A stretch of 64,000 bases of DNA from Aradus depressus (lineage: Eukaryota; Arthropoda; Insecta; Hemiptera; Aradidae). The notes beneath the pieces were generated by a model, which was given only the letters and a program-made list of their open reading frames with translations, was not told the DNA's origin and made no database searches. Both the position numbers and the translations under genes were made by a program. The DNA is taken from positions 46,968,136 to 47,032,135 of the forward strand of contig OY759220.1 of the NCBI GenBank assembly GCA_963662175.1, in the 5' to 3' direction. Shown here piece by piece: positions 21,881 to 33,711 of the stretch. Numbering within the stretch: position 1 is the stretch's first letter; every line of letters starts with the position of its first letter.

Positions 21881-22649
21881 CAGGAGTTATCTTGAGCATA
21901 GAAACACCACAAACAGAGAGAATTTTTACTCTTCTAGCAATACGTTGTATAGAGCAAGTTAAGTAATCGGTCATACATCTTCAAAGTTGAGAAAACGGTT
22001 ATATTGTGGACACTTATAAAAAATAAATATTGTAGTTGTAGATATTTATTCGGTGTTATGTGTGTTAGGTGTTATACCATAAATTCAGAATGTTTAGGGC
22101 ATCGAATAGTCTTAATCCGGCACTGACCACGATAACTATCGATGGAATGAATATGTCGATACGAAACCTCTCTACTAGTATAGCTGAGCAAGTTAAACGT
22201 CTGTAATAAAAAGAGCCCCAAAATGTTGTACTTATCGTCAGTGTAAACAATTAGCCGGGCCAGCTGATGGATCAGCTGTTGGATGTGATTTACAATTGTA
22301 AGATGGAGCTCGTTAGTAGAGCCCACAGCTAGAGACACCTAGTGAGGGGAGTCTCACACTGGATTCCTCTTGTTTTTTTTTCCTGTTCCTGTACATCATT
22401 TGTATAACTGTCAGATTTGAAGGAGTGATTCAATCAAAGATCATTCCTCACCCCACCCCATCCCTCCTGTTGGGAGTCTCCGTGTCGTATTGGAACACCA
22501 TTAAAGTCCTTTTTTTGTATGGGGAAGGAGTATTTTGAATATGCATTAAGCAATTAATAACAATAAACGATGGGTAGAAGGTGAATAGACTCATAAATAA
22601 TGAACAATCTGCTTCCCTAGCTCCAGTTGACCAACTGTTTTCGTTCTTC
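21881..22649. other. Unrecognised sequence; short family D scrap near 22123-22170
   Basis: ACGATAACTATCGATGGAAT followed by GAATATGTCGATACGAAAC resembles the family D core. Nothing else is recognised. Confidence 0.35.
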
Positions 22650-22782
22650 TCTAAAGTCAATGAACTGATTTGATTGAAAATCAATAAATGTTTTACATAG
22701 GGACTTCTGAACGTATCACAATAAATTTCGTGTCGATACGTCCATTACATGAGCAGTTATTTGGGATTTTGTGTTGAGCCCT
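22650..22782 (-). repeat. Family D, internal fragment
   Basis: GATTGAAAATCAATAAATGT, AGGGACTTCTGAACGTATCA and TTTCGTGTCGATACGTCCAT match the family. Confidence 0.75.
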
Positions 22783-23499
22783 GGAAGAAGAGATGCGTGG
22801 TGCAGACCAGAGGGTTGTTCAGAAATGGATAGTCACAGCCTTCCTTATTTTTCTTGACGCGAATTTCTAAAGTAAACTCGGGAAAAATGTCTTATAGTTT
22901 AGGGCAGCCAAGTCGATATAAATGTATCTGGTGAATAAACAAGGGCTTTTTATCAACTGGGGGTAGTTTGCTGTCTCAGGAATATATTAGGGCAGGGATG
23001 GCTGAATGGCTACAGAAACAAACCCCTTTTTGCCCTCCCCCCTCCCCTCCCCCATACAAAATTATCACAAATCACCCTCCCGCCGGAATTACGTCCCCCC
23101 ACCCCCAGAACCACCCCCAAAGAAAAAGAAAAAAAAAGATAAAAAAAAGAAGCGGGGCACCCCTGATTAGAATTCCTCGCATACGGGATAAACAAATTGG
23201 GGGCGGGTCTTTACGACACTCTGGGGGGCGGGGGGGGGGGGGGGGGGCGCCCTTTGGAAAAATTGACTAGGGACGTGATCCACATTTTGACCCCCTCCCA
23301 ATTTTCTTGTCTGGGGGTTGGAGGTGGGGGAGAGGTCTATAGTTTTTTGTCTATTTTATTGGCCTGTTTCCCTTCCCCCACCCCTCCTGTCTTGTTCATT
23401 TCCAACTGATATAACTCACCCTTACTGCGAGGAGACAGATAATCCTTTGCGAAATAGTCCAATCTTACTTTCTTAAAAAAAAACCAACAAAAACCCGGG
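22783..23499. other. C/G-rich low-complexity tract with G18 run (23230-23247)
   Basis: Runs of C then G, including the G run, make frames of proline/glycine composition. I see no gene. Confidence 0.5.
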
Positions 23500-23745
23500 T
23501 GTTGTTGCAGTTCCATCCCAACCTGACAACACTTCCATTCCAACCTGACAACGCTTACATCCCAACCTGACAGCAATTCCGTCCCAACCTGACAACTCTT
23601 CCATTTCTATCTGACACTTCCATCCCAACCTGACAACACTTCCATCCCAACCAGACAACGCTTCCATCCCAACCTGACAACACTTCCATTCCAACCTGAC
23701 AACACTTCCATCCCAACCTGACAGCACTTCCGTCCCATCAGTGGG
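23500..23745. repeat. 21-22-bp minisatellite, about 11 units
   Basis: Units are variants of ACTTCCATCCCAACCTGACA AC, with many single-base differences and one shortened unit near 23605. Confidence 0.94.
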
Positions 23746-24069
23746 CTGACAACCACTGCAGTGCCTCGATAACATCTCTAGCGCCCCATAGACACTATCT
23801 GTTATCTATTTTTGGAAACCTCGACTATGATGGTTAATTAATTATTTGTTTTTGTGACTGATGCCCGCGCTATGACCTCGAGGCCCTATTATCTTATACC
23901 AGAGCACGTTTTTATTTAAAATTTCCGTCCATCCGTTCTTTTGTTTGAACAAAAATACTGCTAAAAAGTGGATTTTAGGAATTCTTGAAAAAGATTTATC
24001 CGATCTAATTTGTTCTGGTGGCAATGTAGCATCCTTTAGAGGCAGATTGAAAAATAGTCTATATGGCGT
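23746..24069. other. Unrecognised sequence
   Basis: No supported feature. Confidence 0.4.
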
Positions 24070-24430
24070 CTGAAAATTTTGAACGGGAGGGTGCGTTATG
24101 AGAGGGGCTAGGCATAAAAATTGTTCTAGCTCATTAACGGATGGTCGGATTGTCATGAAATTTCTTAAGAATGTGAGGTCTCCAAAAAATACTTAAGGGA
24201 AGGGGGGTAAAAATAGGTCTAGCTCATCAACGGATGATCGGTTTTTAATGAAATTTAGAATGTAGTATTCTTAAAAGCCAATTTGGAAAATAGGGTGTAT
24301 CCAAATTCTTAACGGGAGGGGGGACTGAGAGTGGAGGTTGAGCATAAAAATATTTCCACCTCATTAACGGATTATCAGAGTGTCATGAAATTTGACATGT
24401 AGTAGTTTTAAAAGCAAAATTTAAAAAAAT
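24070..24430 (+). repeat. Dispersed repeat R3, three diverged tandem copies
   Basis: TCTAGCTCATTAACGGATGG and GTCATGAAATTT modules recur at about 24125, 24213 and 24356. Each is preceded by a G-rich stretch and followed by AGTATTCTTAAAAGC-like sequence. A single related copy lies near 34372-34465. Confidence 0.7.
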
Positions 24431-24709
24431 AGACTGTGACCTATGTGCATTTGCATATCAATTAAAATCTATGTATAGATTAAATTCAATTAAATGTATA
24501 AATAATTCTGTACTGAATAAAATGCCTAGTTTTGTGATATTATTATTAATGATATTGATACCATGCTGGGAAGTTCGCCCTGTGGATCTCAAGGGCCGCA
24601 CTTAGTTAGAAATGCCACCTTTGTAGAGTCATAATACACGGCCCAGTAATTTCCTCTGATTCAGGGTGCAAAGAGGCGAAACACACAGAACCTGCTTTTT
24701 TCTTTTTTT
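24431..24709. other. Unrecognised A+T-rich sequence
   Basis: No supported feature. Confidence 0.4.
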
Positions 24710-24880
24710 GACTCACGCCGGTTTTAACTACGATGTCATATCGCCTATTAGGATCGATTTCATGACTCTGGTGAACATTTTACTGGAGTCCTGGTTATCT
24801 ACCTCATGTTTAGTTATCTAGGGTAGAGGTCTTTGAAGGCTCGGGAACATCATCCGAAGGACGGCGTCTCCTTCCTTCTG
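24710..24880 (-). repeat. tRNA-derived SINE, 3' part, degenerate
   Basis: GACTCACGCCGGTTTTAACT, ATCGCCTATTAGGATCGATT, TTATCTAGGGTAGAGGTCTT and ATCCGAAGGACGGCGT follow the SINE body order on the minus strand. Confidence 0.65.
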
Positions 24881-24962
24881 ATAAACCTATGAACGTATGG
24901 CGGGTTTCAAATTCAAGCTACCTCTGCACTACTGGCTTCCTTTATTTGTTACCTGCAATCTC

Positions 24963-25052
24963 CAAATGACCTGATGATGAGAAAAACCTAGAAAGCCAGC
25001 TAGTCTTTTATAAAAGTAAAAATAAAAAATAGTGAGAATTGACTACATCTAG
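24963..25052 (+). mobile_element. Hairpin element family 3, fragment
   Basis: CTGATGATGAGAAAAACCTA and GAAAGCCAGCTAGTC match the family 3 right arm at 15399 onward. Substitutions break stem II of the ribozyme-like core. Confidence 0.65.
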
Positions 25053-25511
25053 GAGGGACCTAACTAGACTTGAGGAGACTAACTGTATTAACATTCTATT
25101 TGAAAAATATTTTTTTATAAAAACGGGAGGAAAAAAGAGGGGTTGGTTGAAAATTGTAATTTAGTTACATGAAAGGTTTGTGAATATTAAAGCGGTGCCT
25201 GGGTTGGCTGGTCCATAGGGCAGCTTCCCTTCTCTGCCAGGAGGAGCCGATAAGACCCTCCGGAAGGACCCTCCGCGTCTCCTCAGCAACCAAGATTAGG
25301 GACCTCTTCCCCACATCTTTCTTAGTCTCCTTCATAACACATTTTACTGGACACCAACGTCAAATTTCTTGTACAATCGTATTATCTTGTCCTTGGATAA
25401 AATCTTATTTCGCCTTAATAAAATCTCTTTTTGTGATGTTTTCTTATGGTAAAAATGCAGTATGAATGTTGAATTCGAAATAGAGGTGTCCTCACCTATA
25501 TGCAGTATGTA
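25053..25511. other. Unrecognised sequence
   Basis: No supported feature. Confidence 0.4.
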
Positions 25512-25782
25512 ATCGATGAGAAGTTCGATGGTGAGTTTCCCGGGCCCCTGATTCCAGAAAATATAATTTCCTGTTCTCCTGTGTCTGTGAACACGATACT
25601 CCCCATGAAATTAATATATCGACATGAAATATTTTGAATGGATCCAGGACCCAATAAGGACGACACCTGTTGAATTTGAGATAACTGTAAGAGTAAGACA
25701 CCTATTATTTTTAGCCAAATCGGTAGAATGTTTCAGAGGGAGAAGGAAAACTTGTTTCATTAATTCGAGCCTGTAATGCCTT
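25512..25782 (+). repeat. Family D, near-complete but compact copy
   Basis: AGTTCGATGGTGAGTTTCCC, CTGTGTCTGTGAACACGATA, AATAAGGACGACACCTGTTG, TTTTAGCCAAATCGGTAGAA and TTAATTCGAGCCTG are in order. Confidence 0.78.
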
Positions 25783-26158
25783 TAACCAATGTAGAAAAAA
25801 AGAAGAAACGACCACAATTGTAGTGAGTCCCCTGTATTAAATTTCGGTCTCTTTGTCTCTAGGAAGACGTGGAGTAGACGAAAATGTTTTTTTCCCCGGA
25901 TAAGTGAGACCCCGTTAATTTATGTAAAAACAAAATGGTGCTTCTTTAAGAAAGTGGAATTATATATAACATTTCCACATTCCATTAAAAAAAGCAAAAT
26001 ATTAAATGTCGATTTTACGGTTAATTTTAGGTAGTTTAGAGGAAGCGAATTTTTTTTTCTCAAATTCATTATTTTCGGTCAGAAATAAATTATGTTGTAG
26101 TGTTTTTTTGAACCATAAAAGAGCCTCTGAGCTCGTTTTTGGTAAATTCTCCTAAGTT
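25783..26158. other. Unrecognised sequence
   Basis: No supported feature. Confidence 0.4.
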
Positions 26159-26330
26159 GTACCTTTCCTGTCTTTATATCTTGCCTTTTACCTTTCCTGT
26201 CTTTATATCTTGCCTTTTACCTTTCCTGTTTTTGTATCTTGCCTTTTACCTTTCCTGTCTCTGTATCTTGCCTTTTACCTTTCCTGTCTTTGTATCTTGC
26301 CTTTTACCTTTCCTGTCTTTGTATCTTGCC
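26159..26330. repeat. 30-bp minisatellite, about 6 units
   Basis: The unit TACCTTTCCTGTCTTTATAT CTTGCCTTTT repeats with single-base variants. It keeps a 126-codon frame open that has no other support. Confidence 0.96.
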
Positions 26331-26937
26331 AATAGGATTTGTCACATTGCTACGGAGGAAATTCTCTTTACACACAGCTTCTGTGGGCACTTTTTTACTC
26401 GGATAACAGCGCGAACACAGATACTGGCCATTAGAGAGAGAGAGAATGTCTGGCATTTCTTGTGGAGAATTCTGACCGTCGATAGAAATAATTGTAAGTT
26501 AATGGAGGTTTGGAAATGAAATTATAAGAAAAAAATAGGTTACATCAGCTGTTGAATGAAAATGTTCACGTTAGTGAGGTTAACGCGAATCGAGGTGAAG
26601 GTGTCCTGTTACGGAATCCCCCGGCTCACTCTGGCCATGGAAAATCCAAACCGTAAAAAAACTTACTGGAAAATTATAGTTAATAATTTATTTTCTATAT
26701 TTTTTTTCTATTATATATTTTTTATTAGCAACGAAAACTATTCAAAAATTCAAATGTTAATGAAAAAAAAAAAAAAAAAATTAATGTCAACATTCTTTTG
26801 GTTTCTACTTACTTACTACAGTATAGTGTTCGGACGACCTAATTAATAATAGCGTTTATTGCAGCTTTTTGTGAACATCAAAATTTGAAGAAAAAACTAC
26901 TCAAAACCAAGTCAAAAATTAACGTATGAAAAAGTGG
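26331..26937. other. Unrecognised sequence with A17 run near 26763-26780
   Basis: A 96-codon frame (26556-26846) shows no domain. Confidence 0.4.
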
Positions 26938-27670
26938 TCAACCGATTTGGCTGAAAATTAAAATGTTTGATCCTTTTGGGATATTGGACCAACAAATATT
27001 TCTAATAGAGAGAGTTATCACAGTTTCACACACTCTGATGTGATGTTAAATCAAAACTCGACTACACTTATTAATTTTCAGCGGAATTTGGCCGAAGGGG
27101 AGGGGGGGGGGGGAGGGGGAATAAGAGAGGGGTTAATAAATAACAAAAATTGTCGGTGAATCATAAATTTTGTGTCGATGAATTCATTACATCGGCAATA
27201 GGAAGGGTTATTGAATTGAGTCGCACCTCTGACCCCCCTCCCCTTCTGCCGATTCTGCGACTTTGAATTCACATATGAAATTTTGTGTCGTTACATTCAG
27301 AACAACGGCAGTTATTACAGTTTTTGAGATAAATCTTTACCCTTATCCCCCCCTCCCCTTTGGCCAATTTGGCTGAAAATCGAAAGTTGTCCTTAAGGTA
27401 GTTTTTTTCACACATATAAAATTTAGTGTCGGTACATTCATTCTACTTGAGTTATCTTCTTCACAGACACATTACATAACTTCCCTTATGCTTCGTACAG
27501 CTGTGAAATAAAAACTAATCCTGCCGGTCTAATGATCGTAATGATAGAGAATTGTATATGAAGATTGTGAAGGCCCCCTGATTAAGAGGCTCATTAGATC
27601 GGTAGGTTGGTTTTAGAGCCAGAGAGAGCAAGGGTAGTTGGCGAATTGAGTTGGGGAGGTAAATTTGATA
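26938..27670. repeat. Family D cluster (several orientations)
   Basis: Plus-oriented fragments (27060-27120 with a G12 run; 27523-27670 ending GAATTGAGTTGGGGAGGTA) flank a long minus-oriented copy (27150-27510). That copy has two TCGATGAATTCATTACATCG-type modules and the CATTACATAACTTCCC and CTTCGTACAGCTGTG left end. Confidence 0.75.
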
Positions 27671-28147
27671 GCCTACTGGCGAGTCTAGCGGTATACTTGA
27701 GGTCTGGCGAGTAGCGAGTAGCAGCCTACTGGCTAGTCTAGCGGTTTACTTGAGGTCTGGCGAGTAGCGAGTAGCAGCCTACTGGCTAGTCTAGCGGTGT
27801 ACTTGAGGTCTGGCGAGTAGCGAGTAGCAGCCTACTGGCTAGTCTAGCGGTGTACTTGAGGTCTGGCGAGTAGCGAGTAGCAGCCTACTGGCTAGTCTAG
27901 CGGTGTACTTGAGGTCTGGCGAGTAGCGAGTAGCAGCCTACTGGCTAGTCTAGCGGTGTACTTGAAGTCTGGCCAGTAACGAGTAGCAGCCTACTGGCTA
28001 GTCTAGCGGTGTACTTGAGGTCTGGCGAGTAGCGAGTAGCAGCCTACTGGCTAGTCTAGCGGTGTACTTGAGGTCTGGCGAGTAGCGAGTAGCATCCTAC
28101 TGGCTAGTCTAGCGATGTACTTGAGGTGTGGCGAGTAGCGAGCAGCG
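27670..28147. repeat. 53-bp minisatellite, about 9 units
   Basis: Units carry GCCTACTGGCTAGTCTAGCG and GGCGAGTAGCGAGTAGCA. The outer units are the most diverged and the inner ones nearly identical, as expected from unequal exchange. Confidence 0.96.
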
Positions 28148-28494
28148 ACGTCCAGCGAGGCGCGAGACTGGCTCTGTTTAGTCTAGGGAACCCTTTATTG
28201 CTCTACGTGTTGGCCCCGATTACGAGCCTCCTCATCTGGTGTCTTACCACATGCAGTACCTACTAATAACTGCAGACTGCTCTGTAGGCACCTAACTACC
28301 ACCCCCTCGTCCCATTAATGACACTCCCGACATAACATCACTACACCCTTCATGTCTCCTTGTATTGTTTGTATGAGGCACACGTTAAAAGGGTCCATCC
28401 TCTGTCCTAAGCAGGACCCTTTTCCAATAACGTGCAGATCGTGTACCACAAAAATACGTTGCTCGGGAGCTCTTTGAACAAACGTGTCCATCAG
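28148..28494. other. Unrecognised sequence
   Basis: No supported feature. Confidence 0.4.
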
Positions 28495-28634
28495 TATTGG
28501 GAGGGAGGTGTTTCAATGAACACAGAGTGACACAGATAGACATAGAAATGGGAGGGAGGTGTTTCAATTGACATAGAGTCACACAGATAGACATAGAATT
28601 GGGAGGGAGGTGTTTCAATGAACATAGAGTGATA
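28495..28634. repeat. 51-bp repeat, 2.7 units
   Basis: GGGAGGGAGGTGTTTCAATG recurs at 28499, 28550 and 28601. Confidence 0.93.
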
Positions 28635-29357
28635 CAAACACTACAAAACCCATAATAACCATCAAATTCAAAACTCTAATATTTGTGAATTTCCAAAAAA
28701 TAATATTTAAATAACCCTTTCCCCGGAGATTTTCGGGGTATGAAATCTATCCGGGATGCAGGGGACTGCTTGGGATGTTGTCTCTGACCTAGTGGTTGAG
28801 GGTAGGATCCCTATTTAGGGGGCCCATCGTCCTGAGGTGCTGGTCAGGGAGGCGGCTGGTGCCCCGGGCCGTCACGACTTCAGCCTTATCTCAGATAAGT
28901 TGGACTAATTATCAGCCAGGGCGATGCCCTCCCCCCTCCTACACCTTTACAATATCCAGTAGGATTCAATTTCTCTCGGATTTCAGCGATCCCAGCCGAC
29001 CCCCATTAAAGTTTGACCACAATTTGAGAATTGTTTTTTGAATTTTCATGATGAATGATCAAATTCGTAGCTCATTTTAAGTAATCAAAACTTCTCTATA
29101 GCTTTTCATCTTTTCCTCCTCCGCAGTCGTCAGTTTTACTTTCTAGGTATCCATCTCTACCTAAATAGCTTTGTTCAGGAGATAGTATCTAAGATTTCAT
29201 CACTTTTCTTATTTATACTTATAAAAAACAAGGAATTCAAGCATGTTATGACTTCAGAATTGACTGAAATGTCTGTCGAATAAGATTGTCCGCAGCACTT
29301 TTTCCAGGAGCCAAGCTAAGACGGTTCCAATCAAGTTGTCAGGCTTCTTATCCCGTG
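28635..29357. other. Unrecognised sequence
   Basis: No supported feature. Confidence 0.4.
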
Positions 29358-29627
29358 CTGCTCTCCCTCTAAAACTAATCGACCGCTAGCGATGAAAATC
29401 GATACCTGACTTATATCGAGACACCTGAATCCTCATACTAAGTTTTCTGTCGATACATTCATCACATCGGCAGTTATCGGCTTTTTGAGTTGAGCCTCTG
29501 ATCCCTCCATTCCCTTCGGCTGATTCAGCTGAAAATTAATAGGTGTCGTCCTTCCGAAATCCGGTTGAAAACTCAGCAACGAATTTCTGATCGCTTACAT
29601 AACTTTTCCTGTACTTTGGGCAAGTGA
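29358..29627 (-). repeat. Family D, near full-length copy
   Basis: CTCTCCCTCTAAAACTAATC, GTCGATACATTCATCACATC, AGCTGAAAATTAATAGGTGT, CGAATTTCTGATCGCTTACA and CTTTGGGCAAGTGAAAT are in family order. Confidence 0.82.
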
Positions 29628-29827
29628 AATTAATTGAAGAAAACATCTTTCTTTCTTTCTTGGTAATTTTATTTTTATTTTCATTTTTAATGCAGTATAA
29701 TTCTCGTGACCTAATTTTTGGAGCTGGAGCGAGCTCACGTAATCAGTTGAGGTTTCAAGTTAAACGGTCGAAACGTTCCTTAATCACAGGGGGGGGATGG
29801 CTATTGAAATGGGTGTTACGTTGACAA

Positions 29828-30085
29828 TTAGATACAGCGTCGGTAAGCTAATGATCCGGACCACTGCCCTATAAGCTGGTCAAATTCCAGGCCACAGAAT
29901 AAAGCCAAGGGACGTGGGTTTGAATCCCGACTTCGTTGGTGATGTTATATGGCCGTCGACGAGCCTAGGATGTTTAGAATGAGATGGGTCACTATGTTTC
30001 TTTAGACTCCACGCTGTGTGAGACAGATGATGACGCAGTTGCTTTGTAAACCGCTTCTGGTCGGAAATAAACAGTAATAAAATAT
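29828..30085 (+). mobile_element. Retroelement fragment with B-box and family 5 segment
   Basis: GTGGGTTTGAATCCCGAC (about 29912) is a good Pol III B box. Downstream, GATGATGACGCAGTTGCTTT and CTTCTGGTCGGAAATAAACA match the arm of hairpin family 5 (40526, 47975). The CTGATGA of the ribozyme-like core is mutated to CAGATGA. It may be a SINE carrying a family 5 tail, or two adjacent insertions. Confidence 0.5.
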
Positions 30086-30970
30086 TAATTCGAAGTTTTT
30101 AAAACACTTTAGGTGCCAAAAGTTTAACATAAAGACAAAATAGGGAAAATACCATTTTCACTGATCTAACTCAATTTCTCTGCCTCTATTTATTTATTTT
30201 TAATTTATTATTTTAAATTCTGTAACCATCATACTACTCGCCTAACTGTTAACGACAAACGAATGTATTAACAAGAAACAAAATAAAAAATAAAAATGAA
30301 TTAAACATTGTTTAGAACTTACTCCAAACTTTTTCTTCACAGGTTAAACATTCGGTTAAATTTGGGCGAAATACTTTTAAAAAGTAGACAATTTGAATTG
30401 TTATTAATTTAATGTTTATCTGGTATTTTCAGTCAGAACATCTTTTTGCCGTTATTATTATATATCATATATTATTATATAACATGATTCAGTTTACATT
30501 TGAATATACATATATATTTGAATATTTCTCCTGAATTCCAATGCTAAATATTTTTCATTATGTTAATTACAAATTACGGAATACTAAGTTGTGTCTTCAG
30601 ATTTTATTCCTTCCTATATTCATACTTTATTTTGACAATTTATTATAAATAAATAATTTATTTGATTCTTTTCCTTATTGTTATCCACATGTTATTTATT
30701 TATTTATACTTTCCTCTCTCAAATGACCTTACTGTTTATAATGAAATAATTTGCATAAATTATTTCCATAAATAAGTATTTGTGATCTTGAATTTGAATA
30801 ATTACTGTGAACACAACCAGGTTGCATCACTTCATTGGATAATTTGTTTAAGTCAGAAAACATAGATAAATATATTTTTTTTAACGCTGAAGATGTGCCT
30901 CCAGGGTATTGTTGGACCAGTAAATTTTTTCTGTTTTACTTCTCTCATTTATTATATTTTTTATATATAT
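30086..30970. other. Very A+T-rich sequence
   Basis: Nothing supported apart from A+T-rich simple sequence. Confidence 0.5.
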
Positions 30971-31116
30971 TTTTCTTTCTCCATTATTATACCTTTGCAT
31001 CTGTGGTCGGACGCTTATTTTTCTTTCTCCATTATTATACCTTTGCATCTGTGGTCGGACGCTTATTTTTCTTTCTCCATTATTATACCTTTGCATCTGT
31101 GGTCGGACGCTTATTT
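30971..31116. repeat. 48-bp minisatellite, 3 units
   Basis: CCATTATTATACCTTTGCAT recurs at 30981, 31029 and 31077. The period keeps frames open on both strands (143 codons plus), which I regard as chance. Confidence 0.96.
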
Positions 31117-31169
31117 TTTTTTATACGACATATACATATATATATAATAATATATTTAATATATTATAT

Positions 31170-31335
31170 AATATTTCCAGGCGAATCGTCTTATGGGAAG
31201 GGAGATTGCGAGGAGGGAGCCCAACTCAAAAACTCTTGTAACTGCAATTTTCAAGAAAATCGGTAAATTGGTTTCAGAGGAAAGGCAAAAACGTGGTTGG
31301 GGATGTACATTGGCGATGATTCTCTGACAACATTA
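31170..31335 (+). repeat. Family D, 3' half, diverged
   Basis: GGGAAGGGAGATTGCGAGGA, GCCCAACTCAAAAACTC, GGTTTCAGAGGAAAGGCAAA and GATGTACATTGGCGATGATT match. Confidence 0.7.
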
Positions 31336-31971
31336 AATTGCGGTGGTATTTCAACATCTGGCTCCTAAACATAATATGTACCAGCAAAATGACAGCCGTG
31401 AAAAAATAAAATAAATACAAAAAAATAAAATATCGATTTGACTGATGAAATATTTCCATGCATGGATGAGGCTGAGGATGCAGGTAAGCGTATCCAGAGA
31501 ATGGTTGCCTGAGGCCTCAGCTCATTTGCATATGTAATTATGAGGGGTTCACGTGTCATACCCGAGTCAGTTCATTAGTTTGTGAGGCGGCGGGGGGCCC
31601 CCCTCAAATCACGCGATTAATATATTTAAATGGGAGCCTCTAATTACTGGAGAGAAAGGTCAGGGCTGTTTACGACAGGTCCGCTTTATGGTTCAAACCC
31701 CCCTCCTCTTCCTTCTTCACTTCTATTACTGTTTCATTCTTGTTTTATCTTATTTTATTTTTCTTTATTTTATTTTTTTCCTTTCATATTATTTATTATT
31801 TTGTCTCTGTAGAGAGAGAGAAGTGTAAACAACGTACGGATGCTAATTGTTTATAATTATTAACAACTAGCAGAATAGTTGTTAATAACTATATAGTAAC
31901 TGCGTTTATTACTTTACCTGAACCTCATAAACCTTACTCTCTCTTACCCTCGACCCTTTACTTTATCAACG
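31336..31971. other. Unrecognised sequence
   Basis: No supported feature. Confidence 0.4.
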
Positions 31972-31979
31972 TTACTTCC

Positions 31980-32301
31980 GGGGAACCGGAAGCTCAGTGG
32001 TAGGCGTATTTGTCTTCTGAGCTCAATCTCGTGGGTTCGAAACCCGACCGAGGCCTTTAGTTTTTGTTATCTAAGAGGTAAAATAAACTTAAGCACGCCG
32101 TCCTTCGGATGGGACGTTGAGCGATGGTCCCGAGCCTCTACGTTGTCAGCTACTCGTCAAAGATCCCTGCCCTAGGTGAATAAAAATTTAGGACTCCCAC
32201 AGTAGTCGGGCTCATGTCCACCAGAGTGACGAAAGAGCGCTCTGGTAGTAGGCGATATGACTTCGTAGTTAAAGCCCGGGCATGAGTCAAAATAACTAAC
32301 T
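31980..32301 (+). mobile_element. tRNA-derived SINE, near full-length
   Basis: The tRNA-like head has A box AAGCTCAGTGG (31990-32000) and B box GGTTCGAAACC (32034-32044). The body includes AAGCACGCCGTCCTTCGGAT, GTCCACCAGAGTGACGAAAG and AAAGCCCGGGCATGAGTC, ending AATAACTAAC. TTACTTCC flanks it on both sides (31972-31979, 32302-32309), consistent with a TSD. Such elements are transcribed by Pol III and moved by a partner LINE, which is not present here. Confidence 0.88.
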
Positions 32302-32446
32302 TTACTTCCTAACCTCTCACCTCTTTCACTATTCTAAAAAGTTAGTAATTTCTGTTATTTCTAGCTTAAGTGAAAAAATGTATAGTACAAAAAATATTTG
32401 AAATAAAAATATGTTTCATATTTATTGTGTAACTTATTCACGTGGG

Positions 32447-32690
32447 ACCAACAGTAATGAGAAAACATGAAATAACTGTCTGTCGCCACATAAACTCCCC
32501 CTTACCTTCAATGATTCTAAAATGTGTATTCTAAAATGTATTCCAAAATAGGTTCCAAATATGAAGTCCGCTTGTATGTTCAGCCACTTTCCCATCATGA
32601 TAGGACAGACACACAGAAAGCTAAAACCATTTGTATGATCTTTGTTAAACCTGGGACCGATAAGATCCAAATCGTTTAAAAAAAAACCCA
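32447..32690 (+). repeat. Dispersed repeat R2, copy 2
   Basis: GAGAAAACATGAAATAACTG, AAATATGAAGTCCGC, GTTCAGCCACTTTCCCATCA and AGAAAGCTAAAACCA align with 16785-16990 in the same order. Confidence 0.55.
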
Positions 32691-32719
32691 TTGTATCGCG
32701 ACCCCCACAGTTTCGTTTA

Positions 32720-33076
32720 TAAAGACTAGCTAATGTAGATGTTTGCTAGCGACTGTAGAATTCAAAATTCTGGGGGTATTGAGGGTCAGTCAATGAAGAA
32801 AACACTATTCAAATGCCAACGTTTCGATATATTTCATATCATCATCAGGGCTATGAATATAGATGGTTGAGGAGAAGGCATGAAGACTGTGAGGTCTTAC
32901 GTTCAACTGAACGTAAGACTGTTGAACGTAAGACCTCACAGTCTTCATGCCTTCTCCTCAACCATCTATATTCATAGCCCTGATGATGATATGAAATATA
33001 TCGAAACGTTGGCATTTGAATAGTGTTTTCTTCATTGACTGACCCTCAATACCCCCAGAATTTTAAAGACTAGCTA
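32720..33076. mobile_element. Hairpin element family 4, foldback copy with 13-bp TSD
   Basis: TAAAGACTAGCTA (32720-32732, 33064-33076) flanks 331 bp. The arms are inverted over about 130 bp each, from TTCTGGGGGTATTGAGGGTC on the left to its complement at the right end. The one-sided tail (ATGTAGATGTTTGCTAGCGA...) lies at the left, so this copy is reversed relative to families 2 and 3. Both arms carry a hammerhead-like core. Confidence 0.9.
32977..33013 (+). ncRNA. Hammerhead-like ribozyme core, family 4
   Basis: CTGATGA (32980-32986), extra T, stem II GATAT/ATATC (32988-33002), GAAA (33003-33006), ACGT as a minimal stem III, then T. Stem I is GCC (32977-32979) with GGC (33011-33013). Confidence 0.42.
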
Positions 33077-33392
33077 TGTTACCCGGGAAATTTTCTCAAT
33101 TATTTTTGCCATTTCGGCCATTTCAGTTGATTGATGTGTGGTTGGCTCCCACCGTTAGAACCCTCGCAAACGAGTTTTCTTCCCCATTTTGACGTCACAT
33201 TAAGACCACGAAATTCTGTCTGACACCTATTAATTTTCGCTCGACGACATCTGTTCTTTAAAGACAATTGAATAATTCAAAAGGTCGGTCACTCCTATGA
33301 GTTCTATTTGTTTATAATTATTAACAATACTACCAGTAACACACACATTCAACCAGATAAATAAACAATTACAACACGTTAGTAGTTATTGT
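33077..33392. other. Unrecognised sequence
   Basis: TAAAGACTAGCTATGTTACC at the start looks like part of another repeat into which family 4 inserted. I cannot name it. Confidence 0.35.
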
Positions 33393-33711
33393 GGTACATG
33401 CCCGGGCTTTAATTTCGTATCGCCTACTACCAGAGCGCTCTTTAATCGCTCTAGTGAACATGAGCCCAACTCTACTCTAAAATGTTGATACTCAGGTTTA
33501 GTTACCTGAGGTAGAGGATCTTTAACCAACATCGTACAGGCTCATGGCCATCGCTTAACCTCCCATCCGAAGGACGTCGTGCTCAAGGTTTTTTTTTTAC
33601 CTCCCAGATAAAAGTTTAAAAATAAAACCCAAAGGTCTCAGCTGGGTTTCCAACCTGCGATCATGAACTCAGTAGGCTAGCACCCTGCCTCCGAGCTACT
33701 GGCGCGCCCTC
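33393..33711 (-). mobile_element. tRNA-derived SINE, near full-length, diverged
   Basis: On the minus strand it runs from the head (GGCGCGCCAGTAGCTCGGAG, a worn B box) through ACGTCCTTCGGATGG and AGAGCGCTCTGGTAGTAGGC to AAAGCCCGGGCATG. A T-run (33592-33600) interrupts the middle. Confidence 0.82.
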
